Shown: positions 35,701-46,357 of the stretch, piece after piece | How positions within the stretch are numbered: position 1 is the stretch's first letter | Layout of the letters: each line of letters starts with the position of its first letter | Assembly (NCBI GenBank): GCA_000733355.1 | Contig: JNVV01000002.1 | Span: 2,809,007-2,873,006, forward strand | Reading direction: 5' to 3' | DNA from: Falciphora oryzae | Lineage: Eukaryota; Ascomycota; Sordariomycetes; Magnaporthales; Magnaporthaceae | DNA length: 64,000 nucleotides | Notes under the pieces: generated by a model | Databases searched by the model: none | Told to the model about the DNA's origin: nothing | Seen by the model: the letters and a program-made list of their open reading frames with translations, nothing else | Translations under genes and position numbers: made by a program

Positions 35701-37232
35701 GACGCTCATGCCGGGCTCGTTAGCGGATCGGCCGCCGGGCAGTGGAGAGGAGGACTGTCGGCAGTCAAGGGTGGGGTCACTGCAGGCAGGCAAGTCCTTG
35801 AACAATGGCGGAACTGGCCTCACAGGCCCAGCCCCCGTTCAAACATACTGATTCGGCACAAATATTCATACGAAACACTGGCGTATCCCATGTGCTTAAG
35901 ACGTTCGCGGCCGTCACTGGCCACTTTACCCTTCCCCCGCGTGAATAACGCGTCGCAGTCGCCCTAGAGACACCCCGCGAGCAAAAGCGCGCACACGAAG
36001 ACGGCGAAGAACGTCGCAAGCTGGTCACACCTCTGCAAGAGATGAGTTGCAGGGCCGCAGCTACGCGAAGGGCCGGCTTCGCCGACGTTAAGGGGCGAAC
36101 CTCGCCACCCCTAGCCGCTGCTGAGGATGCGCCGACCAGCCTAACATCTGGTCCAGGAACGGCGTCCAGATCGCTTTTGTCACAGCACTGTAACCCAACA
36201 ATTCTGGGCCTGGGTCCCTATTCGATGCCTCTAAAATCGAGCGCCAAAGGCGCATAGTTGGAAGAGATGATGCATTGGCTGGTAAAGCTATAGTACTAGT
36301 GGTAGTAGTAGTAGCAGTGTCTACTGTTTTAATGCAGGAACGTCCAGTGTGTGGAGACCGCCGCGCGCGGTTGTAGGCGGAGGTGGCCGGCAGAAGCGCC
36401 CAGCAGCCGGCCGCTTCGTTTCGTATGGGGTAATTCAAAGGCGCCCGGGATGAGTCGACAGGGGTTCGTCCTATCGGCCACGCTCCTTTTTCAGCGCGAC
36501 ATGCAGCGGGGGATGAGATGAATGCTTGCTTGTCGGCTCCTCTCTGATGTTTTGTTCTGGGGAGAAAAACAAAGCGGTGGATCGACTGCAGAAAGTAGGC
36601 CCCAGAATTGACTGTGCGTCCTGCCTTGATGGGAGCAGGACCAGCCGACCTATCCATGACAAATGATGATAAATGTATGTGAGCTTGGCCAAGACGCGCT
36701 TATCTCGCCACCCCGCAGCGGCGATCGGTCCGGCTGCCATTTTTCGGTGGTCGTCCCCCCGCTTCTGAGCTAGACCCGGGCATCCGTATGGGCAGACGAA
36801 ATTGTGGAGAATCCGACGCCGAAAAGCCAGATTCCTGCTAAACCTGGCTCCTTTTTAACTCCGTGAGTACCGATGCCACCTCGGGTTGCAGCCCGAAGTT
36901 GCATGGGCACCCGATGTGGAAAGTCGCAATACCGAGTCCGGACAGCATGAACGACGGCACGGGAATTGCAAGCAGATAACAAACGATAGACGGCAGACAT
37001 AATGAGTTTGGAACCAGGGGAAACGTAAACTCGGTTACGTGTGACCGATGGCCGTATTTCTTATTGGAGTACATACGCATCATATAGTTATATAAAACTA
37101 TCGTTTCTCCCCAATTTGTCTGTCTCTGATTTCCTTTCCCTTTCACCCGCAACCTTCCAAACCCAGCTCGAGTTTTAAATCCCCAGATACACTCGCTGTT
37201 CTTGTTCGGTCAACAACCCCCAAACCGCCATC
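35701..37232. other. Intergenic: pseudogene 3' remains and promoter of the cysteine-rich secreted protein
   Basis: No gene is supported. A short GTA/TAG microsatellite lies at about 36295-36320, and a TATA box candidate at 37089-37097. Confidence 0.4.
37089..37097 (+). promoter_or_regulatory. TATA box candidate for the cysteine-rich secreted protein gene
   Basis: TATATAAAA, about 140 bp upstream of the ATG at 37233 and followed by a C/T-rich leader. Called by sequence and spacing. Confidence 0.5.
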
Positions 37233-37799
37233 ATGAAGTTCTTCGCCGCCATCTTGGCCCTGTCCGCCGCCGCCGTGGCTGCTCCCACTGCCGAGGTTAC
37301 CGCTGCCAACCCGCCGTAAGGAAAAAAAAACCCCTTATACCTACCTACCTTACCTACGCTCACCCACGAGAAATCATATCCATTCTAACATGTCCCGGAA
37401 TCTGCCCGGGTCACCAGGTACTTCGTTATGGACAGCCTTGCTTGCGGTTGCGTGGACAAGAGGGGTTATTATGAGGTCCGCGACCTGTGCCTAGCGGCCG
37501 GCGGGACGACGACCAGGGACCTCCCTGGTGGGCTGGTAAGCCCGCACCCAACCACGCACTCGCTTTTTTATTACCCCCTTTAAACTGTCACCGACTAAAA
37601 CTAACATTTTTTTTCTCTCATCTAGTGCTATAAGGCCACGGCCGAGGCGCAAGATATGGACAAGGTCTTCACCGACAAGATCTGTGCCGCGAAATGGGGA
37701 AGCGCAGGTTGGGACAAGGCCTTTTGCCGGCCCGTGAAGCTCTGCATGGCCTGGCCCGACGACTTCCCCTACCTATTGACCGTGTGCCCGGACCAGTAG
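37233..37799 (+). CDS. Small cysteine-rich secreted protein, effector-like
   Basis: Three exons (37233-37315, 37418-37535, 37626-37799) encode 124 residues. The signal peptide MKFFAAILALSAAAVAAPTA is strong. The mature chain has eight cysteines (ACGC, RDLC, CYKA, KICAAK, AFCRP, KLCMAW, TVCPDQ), enough for four disulphides, and no known domain. Two introns of about 100 nt have good GTAAG donors. Size, cysteine content and secretion fit the broad class of fungal small secreted proteins (effectors, antifungal or surface proteins); a specific role cannot be assigned. The next gene 3' is convergent. Confidence 0.85.
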
Positions 37800-38726
37800 T
37801 TGAGGTGCATGAATGCAGGGACGGGATCGGGCCACCCAACCCGGACCTCCAAACAGTCAACATAATTCCCAATGCCAAAACGCTTAAAATCAATCCGATT
37901 CGGTCAGCACGAATATATAGCAGACATTTCTGTATACTCCTGGCCTGTTCGCTCCGTGTGTTCAGCTTTGCCGCAGGTCCCACATCGCCGTCGAGTTGTG
38001 GGCGCCTTCCTTTCCTGACTGCCATTTTCGCGTATTTCTTATCCTAAGCTAGCCATAAACAGCTTCCTGATCCAGAGTCCCCTGTGCACCCCGTATACTA
38101 GCTGAACTTTCTTGCCGGAAACGTGTTTTTGTAGCCCTACGTCGCTTACTTGGAATCTCATTCGTTTTACGCAGCGAAGTGACCTCGGCCCTAAAAAGGG
38201 TCACCTGATGCATAGTTGCGCTCGCCACTTTCGTAGGTTGGTCCATACCAGCAAGCGTGGCAGCCGTGAGTCGTTCAGAGCGAGGCTGCGAGAGACTGTA
38301 GTGGGGGAGGTCGCCAATCATCAAGAAACCTGGGCGGGCGAGAGTGATCGGGAGAAGATGACGGGCCCTCGCCTTCGCCGTGAGGTCTCTTGCTGCCAGA
38401 GGCGGCACGGTTGACGGCACTGATTGCAGCCCGGACGCTGCTGCCGATCGTCTGGGCAGTACCTCTCTGGTTCCGGCAAGCAGCACAATCCTGGGCCAAC
38501 TTGGTGTCTCGCCTAGGCTGGAACCCGCTGAACTGCTGTTCTTGGCCACAGGTGTAGCATTTCTTAGTATCTTAGGGCGGCGGGCCGCCAGGAACACAAG
38601 GTGCTTTGAAAGGGTCCTTTTCGTCGCCTCGGCATAGAGCTGACTGGGGGAATATGGATCGTATTAGCGCTTGCACGGGGGGACATGAGACCAAACACAG
38701 ACCATATATTACATGTTATATCTGAC
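37800..38726. other. Convergent intergenic region
   Basis: It lies between the 3' ends of the secreted-protein and MYND-finger genes. No gene, repeat or RNA is recognisable. Confidence 0.4.
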
Positions 38727-39721
38727 TCAGATTCGAGAGTCTTCGCCAAGCCTTAGCATGTGAGACTTCAGCCCACACACGAAGCTATCAAGCTTGTCCT
38801 TAAACTCGGCGGTGGAGCCGGTGAGTATGTCTTCGCTGACGCAGCTATCAACGAAGACGGCAAAGTGTAGTCGAGCCTGCCGCTCCAACTCCTGCTGTGC
38901 TCGGCCCTCGTTCATGAATGGAAGGCTTGAAAAGTAATCCAAGTCCGTCGTTTCGGTTGCGACATAAGTCGTGGGCTCGCTGAAAATTCGGCATGACTTG
39001 TCCGCAACGTACTTCTCGAAGGGGATGAGGACATCTCGGAATCCGTATTGGCAGCCTGCGGTGTCGATAATCCATGCCTCATTGGCAAACAGTCGTCCCA
39101 CCTTCAACACTGTGTGTGGGCAATTCCTCGAGTCTGGGCCAGGAACGAGCTTGGTTGGAACCAGGGGCTTTCCGATATGAAGATCCAATACCTCGATTGT
39201 TGAGGCCACCCCTACCGAATGTGAGTTCTAGCTTGCCCAGTTGTTAACGTTGCAAGAGTCTCACCTCGAAGAAGCTTCCGGGTCAGCCGACCTAATAGTG
39301 CCATGGCGGCTGTACATTGATGATTCGCAAGAGCCGCCTCCTTGTGCTCGATATTGGTGGTGAGATGCCCGGGAAAGAGTGTAAATCTAGGTCGAGCGCC
39401 GACGGGTTGTTGGTTTTGATAGAGCCGGAGAACGTTGTCTTGAAGTTCAATCTTCGTCAGGTCGATATCGTAAACAACCTCTCTGTATGCTAATAAGGCC
39501 GCCTTAAGTATCATGGCCGCTCGAAGCAGCTTCCTTCGTCGCTGCATGGCGCGGCAATGGGCCTTATGATTTTCCCGATGCTGTCTCTGGCAGCCAGTGC
39601 TGCAGTATGCGATGCTGGCAGAGTCGCCAGGTTGGTACTCCGGCGCGCCCATGCAGCCAGCACACCTCGTTTCTGCGTTGGCACCACAGTTCGCACACTC
39701 CGCAAGAGATGTCGGTGCCAT
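38727..39721 (-). CDS. MYND-type zinc finger protein
   Basis: Exons 39721-39265 and 39211-38727, joined over a 53-nt intron, give 313 residues. The MYND finger is at the N-terminus: CANCGANAETRCAGC, then YCSTGCQRQHRENHKAHC, giving the full C-x2-C / C-x2-C / C-x3-C / H-x3-C pattern within residues 8-55. The rest (LRLYQNQQ, PRFTLFPGHLTTN, WIIDTAGCQYGFRDVLIPFE) matches the layout of fungal proteins with an N-terminal MYND finger and an uncharacterised body, without a SET domain. MYND fingers bind proline-rich partners. Function is otherwise unknown. Confidence 0.85.
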
Positions 39722-40455
39722 TTTAAGCGACAAAAAGGAGTCTGTAGCAAATGCAGCACTAGGTAGAGTGAACTACATTTTGGCGGGTACACTATCGAAG
39801 TGTGAATGAGAAAGCGAAAGTGTTCGCAGGTGGACGAGGGGCAAAAATTGGGCAGAAATGGGCAGCGACTCGAAGTCACGTGGTATGTCCAGCTGGATCG
39901 CCCTTATCACTTGATCCTTCGGGCTTGTTATAACAGCGGTCGCGGGCGGCGGCGGCAGCTAAATATACCGCTCGTGATTGGCACTCCCGACCCCAACGCA
40001 CTGCTGGAGGAGCCGGAGCCTCAGGACGGAGACAGCCAGCACCCTGATCGGATGGACACGGACGGGCGTGGGCTTGTCGGAAAAATATCAGCAGCAAATT
40101 TCCGGGAATCGGGCACGCTGTCGCGTCGAGCAGGTCGGCCGCGGCGTCGGTCGCTCACTATATTTTCCCCGCCATCCCGCAGCCTCCCCTGGGGCCGGGC
40201 TATGCCTAGTAAGTGGCAAAATTGGGAAACGGCCCTGGATCGGTGTACACGTACATCGAGAAATCCCGCTGCGCGTTGACTCCAGAATCGCGATCGCTTC
40301 CATCGAGCCTTACCACTGCGCAGTAGAGAGAATCTTTGGCAGATATCCAGTACTCTCACCAGATGTAGAACACACAAGCCTTTGCGGAGAACCTACTATG
40401 ACCAATGCCCTTCCTTCTCGTTTAATAGGTCTTCTTGGACTGGCACACATTGCAG
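39722..40455. other. Intergenic, possibly with a worn upstream exon of the GTPase pseudogene
   Basis: Between 39978 and 40110 one frame reads PNALLEEPEPQDGDSQHPDR, which could be an N-terminal exon of the following GTPase-like gene, but no splice joins can be fixed. Nothing else is recognisable. Confidence 0.3.
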
Positions 40456-42100
40456 ATGTACGAGGCCATCGGGCCAATTCCGGTCTCAGAGGAGGAGAGC
40501 CGCTCCTGCGGGCAGAAACCCGTCACCATTTTGTTTGTCGGATGCACCCAGCACGGAAAGTCATCCGCCATCGGGTCCCTCCTCGACTATGCCAGCCACA
40601 AAAGAGCCGGCGATGGCGTTAAGACGGGCATCTATGGCGACTCCTCTGCGACCAAAACGTGCGACCTCTACACCATCGTCGTCAGGCTCCGTAGCCATGC
40701 CATAAAGCATGAAGACGGGCGGACTCTGGAGGTAAGCTCGGCTGAGGACATCGAGGAGCTGGAGACGCTGGGGGAAGTCAACTTTGACAGCGATGGTGAC
40801 GACGGCGACGAGTAAGAAGATAATTCGCCCCTTAGACATTCGAGCCCATACACCGGCGAACACCTGCACCTCCACATCGTCGACACGCCGGGTCTGGATG
40901 ACAGCGAGAACGCCAAGAAGGCGCGGGATGCCGAGGCCGCGACGGGGATCGCCGCGCCCATGCGCGTCGAGGACGAGAAGCACAAGATGGCCATGCTCAG
41001 GGCCGCCGCGGCCGTGGGCAGGATCAACAGCGTCTGCTTCGTCATAAGCACCGAGCATTAGCTCGGCGAGACGGTGCCAGCGCTTCTCCGCGAGTACAAG
41101 AGCCTGTTCGACTCCACTGGCCTGGGGGAGAACTACCATTTCCTCCACACCAAGGTCAATCAGTACGATATGTGGGAGAAGCTGAAGAGCCGCCCGGGCC
41201 CCGTCAACAGGGCGCTTTCGACTTGGACGGCGGCGCACCACTTCGCCAACAATATCCCGGACGGCCCCATCGGCAAGTGCCTAGCGGAGAGTGCGCTAGC
41301 GGGTCTCCTAGATGCGCTAGCACAGGACGGCCCCAGACGGTCAGGTGGCTCAGGTACCCCAAGACGTATGCGCAACGCTTCCTGGAGGGGCCGATCCGAC
41401 ACGAAGCAGGTCAAGGCCGTTCAGGAGCAGCCCGAGGACCTCCAGGCCAGCAGGCCGGCCCTCGTGGCCCGCCGGTGCAAGCAGCACGGCACGTGCCAGA
41501 AGCTCGACAAGGAGCTGTCGGACCTGGACAAGTGCGACTTGGTGCTGATGAAACAGTTGGCCCTCTCGGTCGAGACGCGCTGGCTAGTGCACAGCAAACT
41601 CGAGTTCGACTGTGCCGACTACACGCCACCCGGCGGCGGCGGGGTCGACGTCAATGAAGCCGGCATCGGCTACGAATGTGGGTGTTATCATATGACCGAT
41701 TTGACTTCACCTTTTGCAGTATTATAGCAAGCTTCTCTGTAGCATGACTGGGCGTGGCCTATGGAATACTGGTCAGAGGTTCAACGAGACCGACTCGGAC
41801 AAGACGCTACGGACTGGCGTATTTCGTTAAGGACACCGAGAGCTGTGGCGACATTTCGCGCCAGAAGTACGTCACTCCCTTGCCCTGCACCGGCTTCCAG
41901 TGCCAGAGCCTGCCAAACACGGACCCGGACCGGTGCGAGGGCGAGGTTGAGATCATTCACACGCTTGCGAGACCTTGCCGGCCACCAACGGTGACGGGCA
42001 GTCGGTCATCCACTGCACGGCACATGAGTATACCGGCTACCTCCCTTATGCTTGAGAGCCTCCCGCTCCTCGTCTCGTGCTGACCGAGCTTCGTTGGGGA
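40456..42100 (+). pseudogene. AIG1/Toc34-like P-loop GTPase, decayed
   Basis: The frame begins MYEAIGPIPVSEEES after a CAG acceptor-like site. G1 is ILFVGCTQHGKSS and G3 is LHIVDTPGLDDSENAKK; ESLFDSTGL-like and HFLHTKVNQYDMWEKL (a TKxD-like G4 region) follow. That pattern suggests an AIG1/GIMAP or septin-related GTPase. The frame is continuous from 40456 to 41727 except for TAA 40813 and TAG 41059, each one C-to-T step from CAA/CAG. Past 41728 the similarity goes on in shifting frames (RFNETDSDKTLRTGVF, then KDTESCGDISRQKYVTPLPC), so frameshifts add to the stops. A 24-nt GT-AG segment covering the first stop is too short to be an intron. Non-functional as it stands. Confidence 0.65.
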
Positions 42101-42563
42101 GATTTAAATACTGATCCTTTGCCGCACACTGCCTGGGACCGATATAGGCTACGAAAACGACCCCGGCGAGCCCTTGCCGTTCGAGGAGCAGCACAAAGCT
42201 ACAGGTACTACTGTACGTCCGCCAACCCATATAGGGATCCCGAAACGGAGTGCCACAGCGAACGTCCGGCCGTGGATCGTTCTAGTGGGAGACAACCCCT
42301 CGCTGCACGCTCGAGGGGAAAACTAGGCGTCAGAATGTTGAGGTGGCGGAGTACTGGAAGTGTCTGAGGGATTGTCGGCTACCGGTGCGGGGGATAGGGG
42401 CGCCTTTGTTTAAGGAATGGAAGCCATCTGAATCAACTTTGCAATCTGGGCCGGGACCTCAGTTGGTAACCCCGATGTGAGCTACTGTATGGGCAGCAAA
42501 AGACACCTACTTGGGGGCACATCAATGCGTCGCGCACTTTCAGATCTCATGCGCGCTAGTTTC

Positions 42564-44020
42564 CTACCACCATCGCCTCTCTCGGGCCGGAGCCTCTTCA
42601 AGGGGGGCCTCGTCCGGAGGCGGCGCCTCTGATGCTGGTTCCTCCGCCATTGCCGTCATTTTCTTTTTCTTCCTCAATGCCCTCCTTTCCTTCATTGTGA
42701 GAGGCCTGGCCAGCTCTGGCTCTGGCTCTGGCTCTGGGAGTGGCTCTGGGGGCGGGGGCAGTGCCTCAGCCACGAGGCACGCCTCGGCGTAGGGACTCTG
42801 GATCTCGGGGACCGCCTCCGAGTCGGGCTTGTAGGGCTCGGGCTCGGGAGGGTCCTCGGCCGGGGCGTCCTCCGAACCATATAAACTTGCACTCCTGGGA
42901 GACGCCGCCTCTTCTACTGACATTGGGCCCTCCGCCAGACTCTCCACCACAGGAGTGCCGGACGGTGAGCTGGACTCCCACTGGTGGTTGGTAAGACCTG
43001 CCAGCGTTAGGTATTTAGTAATTAGGGCATAACAGAACATGGGTCTCCTGCAGCACGTCGGCTGGATTTTGTCCGTAGACTATGTCACAGGCGACGGTCC
43101 TGCGGCAAAGGAAGAAAAGAGCACTTACGCGAAGACCGGTTTGCCTGCGTCTCGGCCCAGCCGCTGTCCGGACGTTTGAGGTCCGCCATGCTGATCTGTA
43201 GAGCCGCAAGGAGCTTGCGGCGTCGGACTCGCTCGGCGATCGCCTCCTCATCCTCGGCAGCGAGCGCGGCCACTTGGTTCTCTGTCAGGTCGCAGGCCAT
43301 CTCCGGGGTAAAGAGATCGGGGAGGAAGTGGATAAGCTGGCGCTCCACGGCAAGGCCGGGGAGCTCGTCTATGAATCGCTTGAGCGAGACCTACGAGACA
43401 TGGGCAAAGCACAGGAATCGGGGGATTGACGCAGAATATTATCGAGGCTGTCCAAGAATTTGATAATGGGCGTGTGGAGCGGGGAATGAGACTTTTACCT
43501 TGTAGTACGCCTCGGCGTAGTCGACTGCGAGACCGCTGGCATGCTTTTCCATGTCCGACCCGAGTTGCTCGAACTCGGTGCAAACCTTTGCGATATCCTC
43601 TGGCGAGAGCGAAGTGGAGTAGTTAGACATACGCTGCGACTCTAGCATCCCCTTCAGGCCCCGCGTGCGTTGCTAAGCTTGCGCGTTGAGCACCATGTCC
43701 GTGAGATAGTGGCTGTACGTGATCGGGTGCCCTCGTAGTGCGGCGCCAGGAGCTCGGCTACCTTGGCGCCCAGCTGCATCTTGAGCTTCTCGATGCCTTC
43801 GTTGATGACGTCGGAGATGCCGCCGAGGGTCCTGTCCAGGGCGACATGGCGGAGGATCGCGAGGGTCGTCCTTGTCGCCGCCTCGGTAACCGACGTTATC
43901 GTCTCGGCGGCGATCCGCTTCCAAGGGCGGCATTGTTCCACAAACAGGTCCCGGACGATGGAGGGGATACCGCCGGATCTACATACTCGTTTATTTTGCA
44001 GGCATGTCCTCGGCCTGAAC
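42564..44020 (-). pseudogene. C-terminal half of a dynamin-like protein, GTPase domain missing
   Basis: Reading the minus strand, the stalk region appears as GGIPSIVRDLFVEQCRPWKR, then ISDVINEGIEKLKMQLGAKV, LLAPHYEG and HPITYSHYLTDMVLNAQA. A one-base shift lies between the last two, and a TAG follows AQA. Then comes MLESQRMSNYSTSLSPEDIA, SGLAVDYAEAYYKV, an intron, and SLKRFIDELPGLAVERQLIH with DLFTPEMACDLTENQVAALA (GTPase effector domain). This order is that of fungal dynamin-related proteins. No G1-G4 motifs precede it: upstream sequence to 44584 holds none. A Pro/Glu-rich tail (PEPEPEPELARPL) ends the frame near 42564. Truncated and frameshifted, so a pseudogene. Confidence 0.7.
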
Positions 44021-44401
44021 GCACCGACTCCTGGCTACTGAGCTTGTTGCGCCATGATGAGGGAGAATTGGGTCGAGACCGTTGTCCCCATAATTCGTCA
44101 CTACCGGAAGACGAGACGGATGAGGACCCTGAGACATACAAAAGCTAGTAGCCTTGACATTAGTCATTAGATAGCTTTATTTTGTGCTGGTTCTTGAGGA
44201 TCAAACACCAGCCTTTTCACTTTCTAATCTCAATGGCAATAGATCATGGATAGAAGGCGTACGTGTAGTAAGCCAAGATTAGGTACAGATGCATATACGA
44301 ATGGGCGGGGTGAGGGTTTGCGCTGACGTCGTTGCTGCTCGGTAAAGTCGGTAATGCAAGAAACACTGACCAAGAAAGATCAAGGGAGTGGTGGAAACCC
44401 C

Positions 44402-44410
44402 TATATATAG
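44402..44410 (+). promoter_or_regulatory. TATA box candidate of the cupredoxin gene
   Basis: TATATATAG lies about 180 bp before the ATG at 44585. Position and sequence only. Confidence 0.5.
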
Positions 44411-44584
44411 TGCGGAAGGGCGCAACGTCAAGCCACCGTTGAAATCACTCAAACTCGCTCAATCTTAGCCCCTTAACGTCTGGGTATCATCCCACTACAC
44501 TCGTTCTAGACAATCATCTCTCGCGAGACCACTGCAAACCTGAAGACACTCTCTTCCTCAAACGTGGCCAGGCACACCGTCAGT

Positions 44585-45157
44585 ATGCAGATGCACACGG
44601 GACTTGTTGCGGCAACCGTCGTCGCGGCGGCTCGTGCTGCGGTGCACAAGATCGAGGTGGGCAATGGCGGGAGGACGTACACGCCCGACGTTGTCAAGGC
44701 AGACAAAGGGGACGTGCTCGAGTTCAAATTCGTGGGTGGCACTCACGACGCCGCTACTGGCGACTTTGACCGTCCTTGCCAGCCGGGGCGGAGGAAGGAT
44801 GGTGCTTTCTCCTCTGGCGTCTTCAAGGGCAAGCCCAACACGGTCAGTACCTACCAATTTGGGCGAAGAGCGCGATATCACCCGAGGCCCTTGGACGTTG
44901 GATGGGGCGGGCAAGACAGAGTTGCTGATACCAACAACCATCGGAAACAGGCCGAGGTTTTCAAGGTGACTGTCAACTCTAAGGACCCCATGATGGTGTA
45001 CTGCTCTGTGGGCATGCACTGCAGCGATGGCATGGTGATGGTCATCAACCCCAAGGGGGACATGTCGCTCGAGGCTTTCCGGGCGGCGGCGAAGGGGAAG
45101 TCTGGCCGGGCACCAGACGGTGTGTTCGGCGGCGAAATGGGTTCGCCGTCAGCCTAA
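44585..45157 (+). CDS. Secreted cupredoxin (plastocyanin-like extracellular protein)
   Basis: Exons 44585-44842 and 44951-45157 give 154 residues. The 108-nt intron is a multiple of three and open, so an unspliced reading is also possible, but only splicing gives the normal cupredoxin spacing (GKPNTAEVFKVTVNS). A short signal peptide (MQMHTGLVAATVVAAARA) is followed by VHKIEVGNGGRTYTPDVVKA, FKFVGGTHDAATGDFDRPC and VYCSVGMHCSDGMVMVINPK. The His of GGTHD plus Cys, His and Met of the C-terminal loop are candidate copper ligands. Fungal proteins of this kind are extracellular or GPI-linked; this one lacks a Ser-rich tail. Biological role unknown. Confidence 0.85.
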   Translation: MQMHTGLVAATVVAAARAAVHKIEVGNGGRTYTPDVVKADKGDVLEFKFVGGTHDAATGDFDRPCQPGRRKDGAFSSGVFKGKPNTVSTYQFGRRARYHPRPLDVGWGGQDRVADTNNHRKQAEVFKVTVNSKDPMMVYCSVGMHCSDGMVMVINPKGDMSLEAFRAAAKGKSGRAPDGVFGGEMGSPSA

Positions 45158-46155
45158 GGAGAGGAGAGAATGCAGGGCTGGAAGGAGTGGGCAGCTGAGT
45201 GGTGGTTCCGATTTGGCAGAGACACTTTTTAAGGTGGCCGAGAGGCACAATGGCATAACTTTAGCACCAAATATGACGTGAACGAGAGCCTTTTGCCGCG
45301 GTTTCCCCGTAACCCTTAGGTTAGGTAATCGTTCTGTTGTGGGCAAGCGAAGAGAAAAGTTTTTCCAAAGGGCCACAGTTGCTTTTCCGATTTTCACCTG
45401 CCGCTACTTCTTCCCACTAGCCCACTTCCGTTGGGTATCCGTCCCTGCCAACAAGATCCGCGCTCTGGAGGTTCTAAGCCTCAATATCGGACTGGGGGAT
45501 GATGAGTTTGGGGCGCCCTCGTGCGTACGGCCAATGATGAGGACGCCTACCCATCGAGAGAATGTGAGAAGCTGCCGTCATCGTCCTACACCAGCGAGCG
45601 GCCCCATCCACTGCCTAGCCTTACGGCCACGTTGCCAAGCTGAAGAAGAACCCTTCGCTGACTCCGACATCGACACTGGAAAGAACACTGTTGGTGGCAG
45701 GCGGGCGAAGACAAGCAGGACCAGTCATCCAAGGGCGGCTACGCCAACGGCCACTCCCAGTACCAGGACGACCCACGGCAAAGAGAAACCTTGAATGAGA
45801 TCTATCTGGTATGTTGATCTATCTCCAAGGAGAAGGCTGTACTTGCCTAGAGGGTCTGGCATTCGCCAGGCTGTCGTAGCCCATCGGCATGCTAACTAGT
45901 AAACAACTTGCTACTTCCAGCAGACAGACTCGGCGATGGCCTAGGCCATGGATTACCTCAACGACCCTTGCAAGCCCAACTCTCGAAACAAGGCCGTCAT
46001 CTCCACCTACAACATTTCCGCCACTCCCGTAGCATCAGCGGTCCGATCAGTACCAGGACGACCAGCCAAGCAGCGCGGCCGAAGGATGGGGCGAGGCATA
46101 CCAGAGCCATACTAGAGCGGGTTGCCGACACCGTGACAGCTCTATTTCCAACAGG
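45158..46155. other. Scrambled, formerly coding-like DNA
   Basis: From about 45490 to 45800 protein-like pieces appear in alternating frames (GDDEFGAPS, then NDEDAYPSRECEKLPSSSYT, then SSKGGYANGHSQYQDDP), as in a frameshifted gene. A 16-bp stretch, CAGTACCAGGACGACC, occurs at 45758-45773 and again at 46048-46063. No intact gene is present and the family is not recognisable. Confidence 0.4.
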
Positions 46156-46183
46156 CTCGCCGCGACTAGGACAATCCCTGTTG

Positions 46184-46215
<32 letters not shown>

Positions 46216-46250
46216 GTTCAGCGGGTATTCCTACCTGGTCCGAGGTTCAA
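46156..46250 (-). pseudogene. Fragment of the 28S (LSU) rRNA 5' end
   Basis: The minus strand carries the start of the large-subunit rRNA, including AATACCCGCTGAACTTAAGC and ATATCAATAAGCGGAGGAAA followed by AGAAACCAACAGGGATTG. The match starts at the 5.8S-pairing segment (CCTCGGACCAGGTAGG, one base off the usual GATCAGG) and fades after about 95 bases (GTCCTAGTCGCGGCGAG). ITS2 does not precede it and the rest of LSU does not follow. It is a dispersed, slightly mutated piece, not an rDNA unit. Confidence 0.9.
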
Positions 46251-46263
46251 AGCGCTCTGGAGA

Positions 46264-46320
46264 GTGCGGCCAAGGGCGAGGACCACAACCGTAGTGGCAC
46301 GCACGAGTCCTCGGCCACAC
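46264..46320. repeat. 57-bp hairpin-like repeat, copy A
   Basis: Core GGGCGAGGACCACAACCGTA then GTGGCACGCACGAGTCCTCG then GCCACAC. The left arm is slightly worn (GTGCGGCCAAGG). It lies directly beside the LSU fragment. Confidence 0.8.
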
Positions 46321-46357
46321 CCTAGACAACTTCTACCTGGGTGTAGCCCGAGGGCGA

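Noticed and set aside
40812..40835. A 24-nt GT...AG segment that would remove the first stop of the AIG1-like frame as an intron
   Set aside because: Far below the smallest workable fungal intron (about 45 nt); it is a multiple of three and reads as ordinary codons apart from the TAA, so a nonsense change is simpler.
42705..42760. GGCTCT tandem run as a separate microsatellite locus
   Set aside because: It is the Pro/Glu repeat (PEPEPE) of the dynamin-like pseudogene tail read on the other strand.
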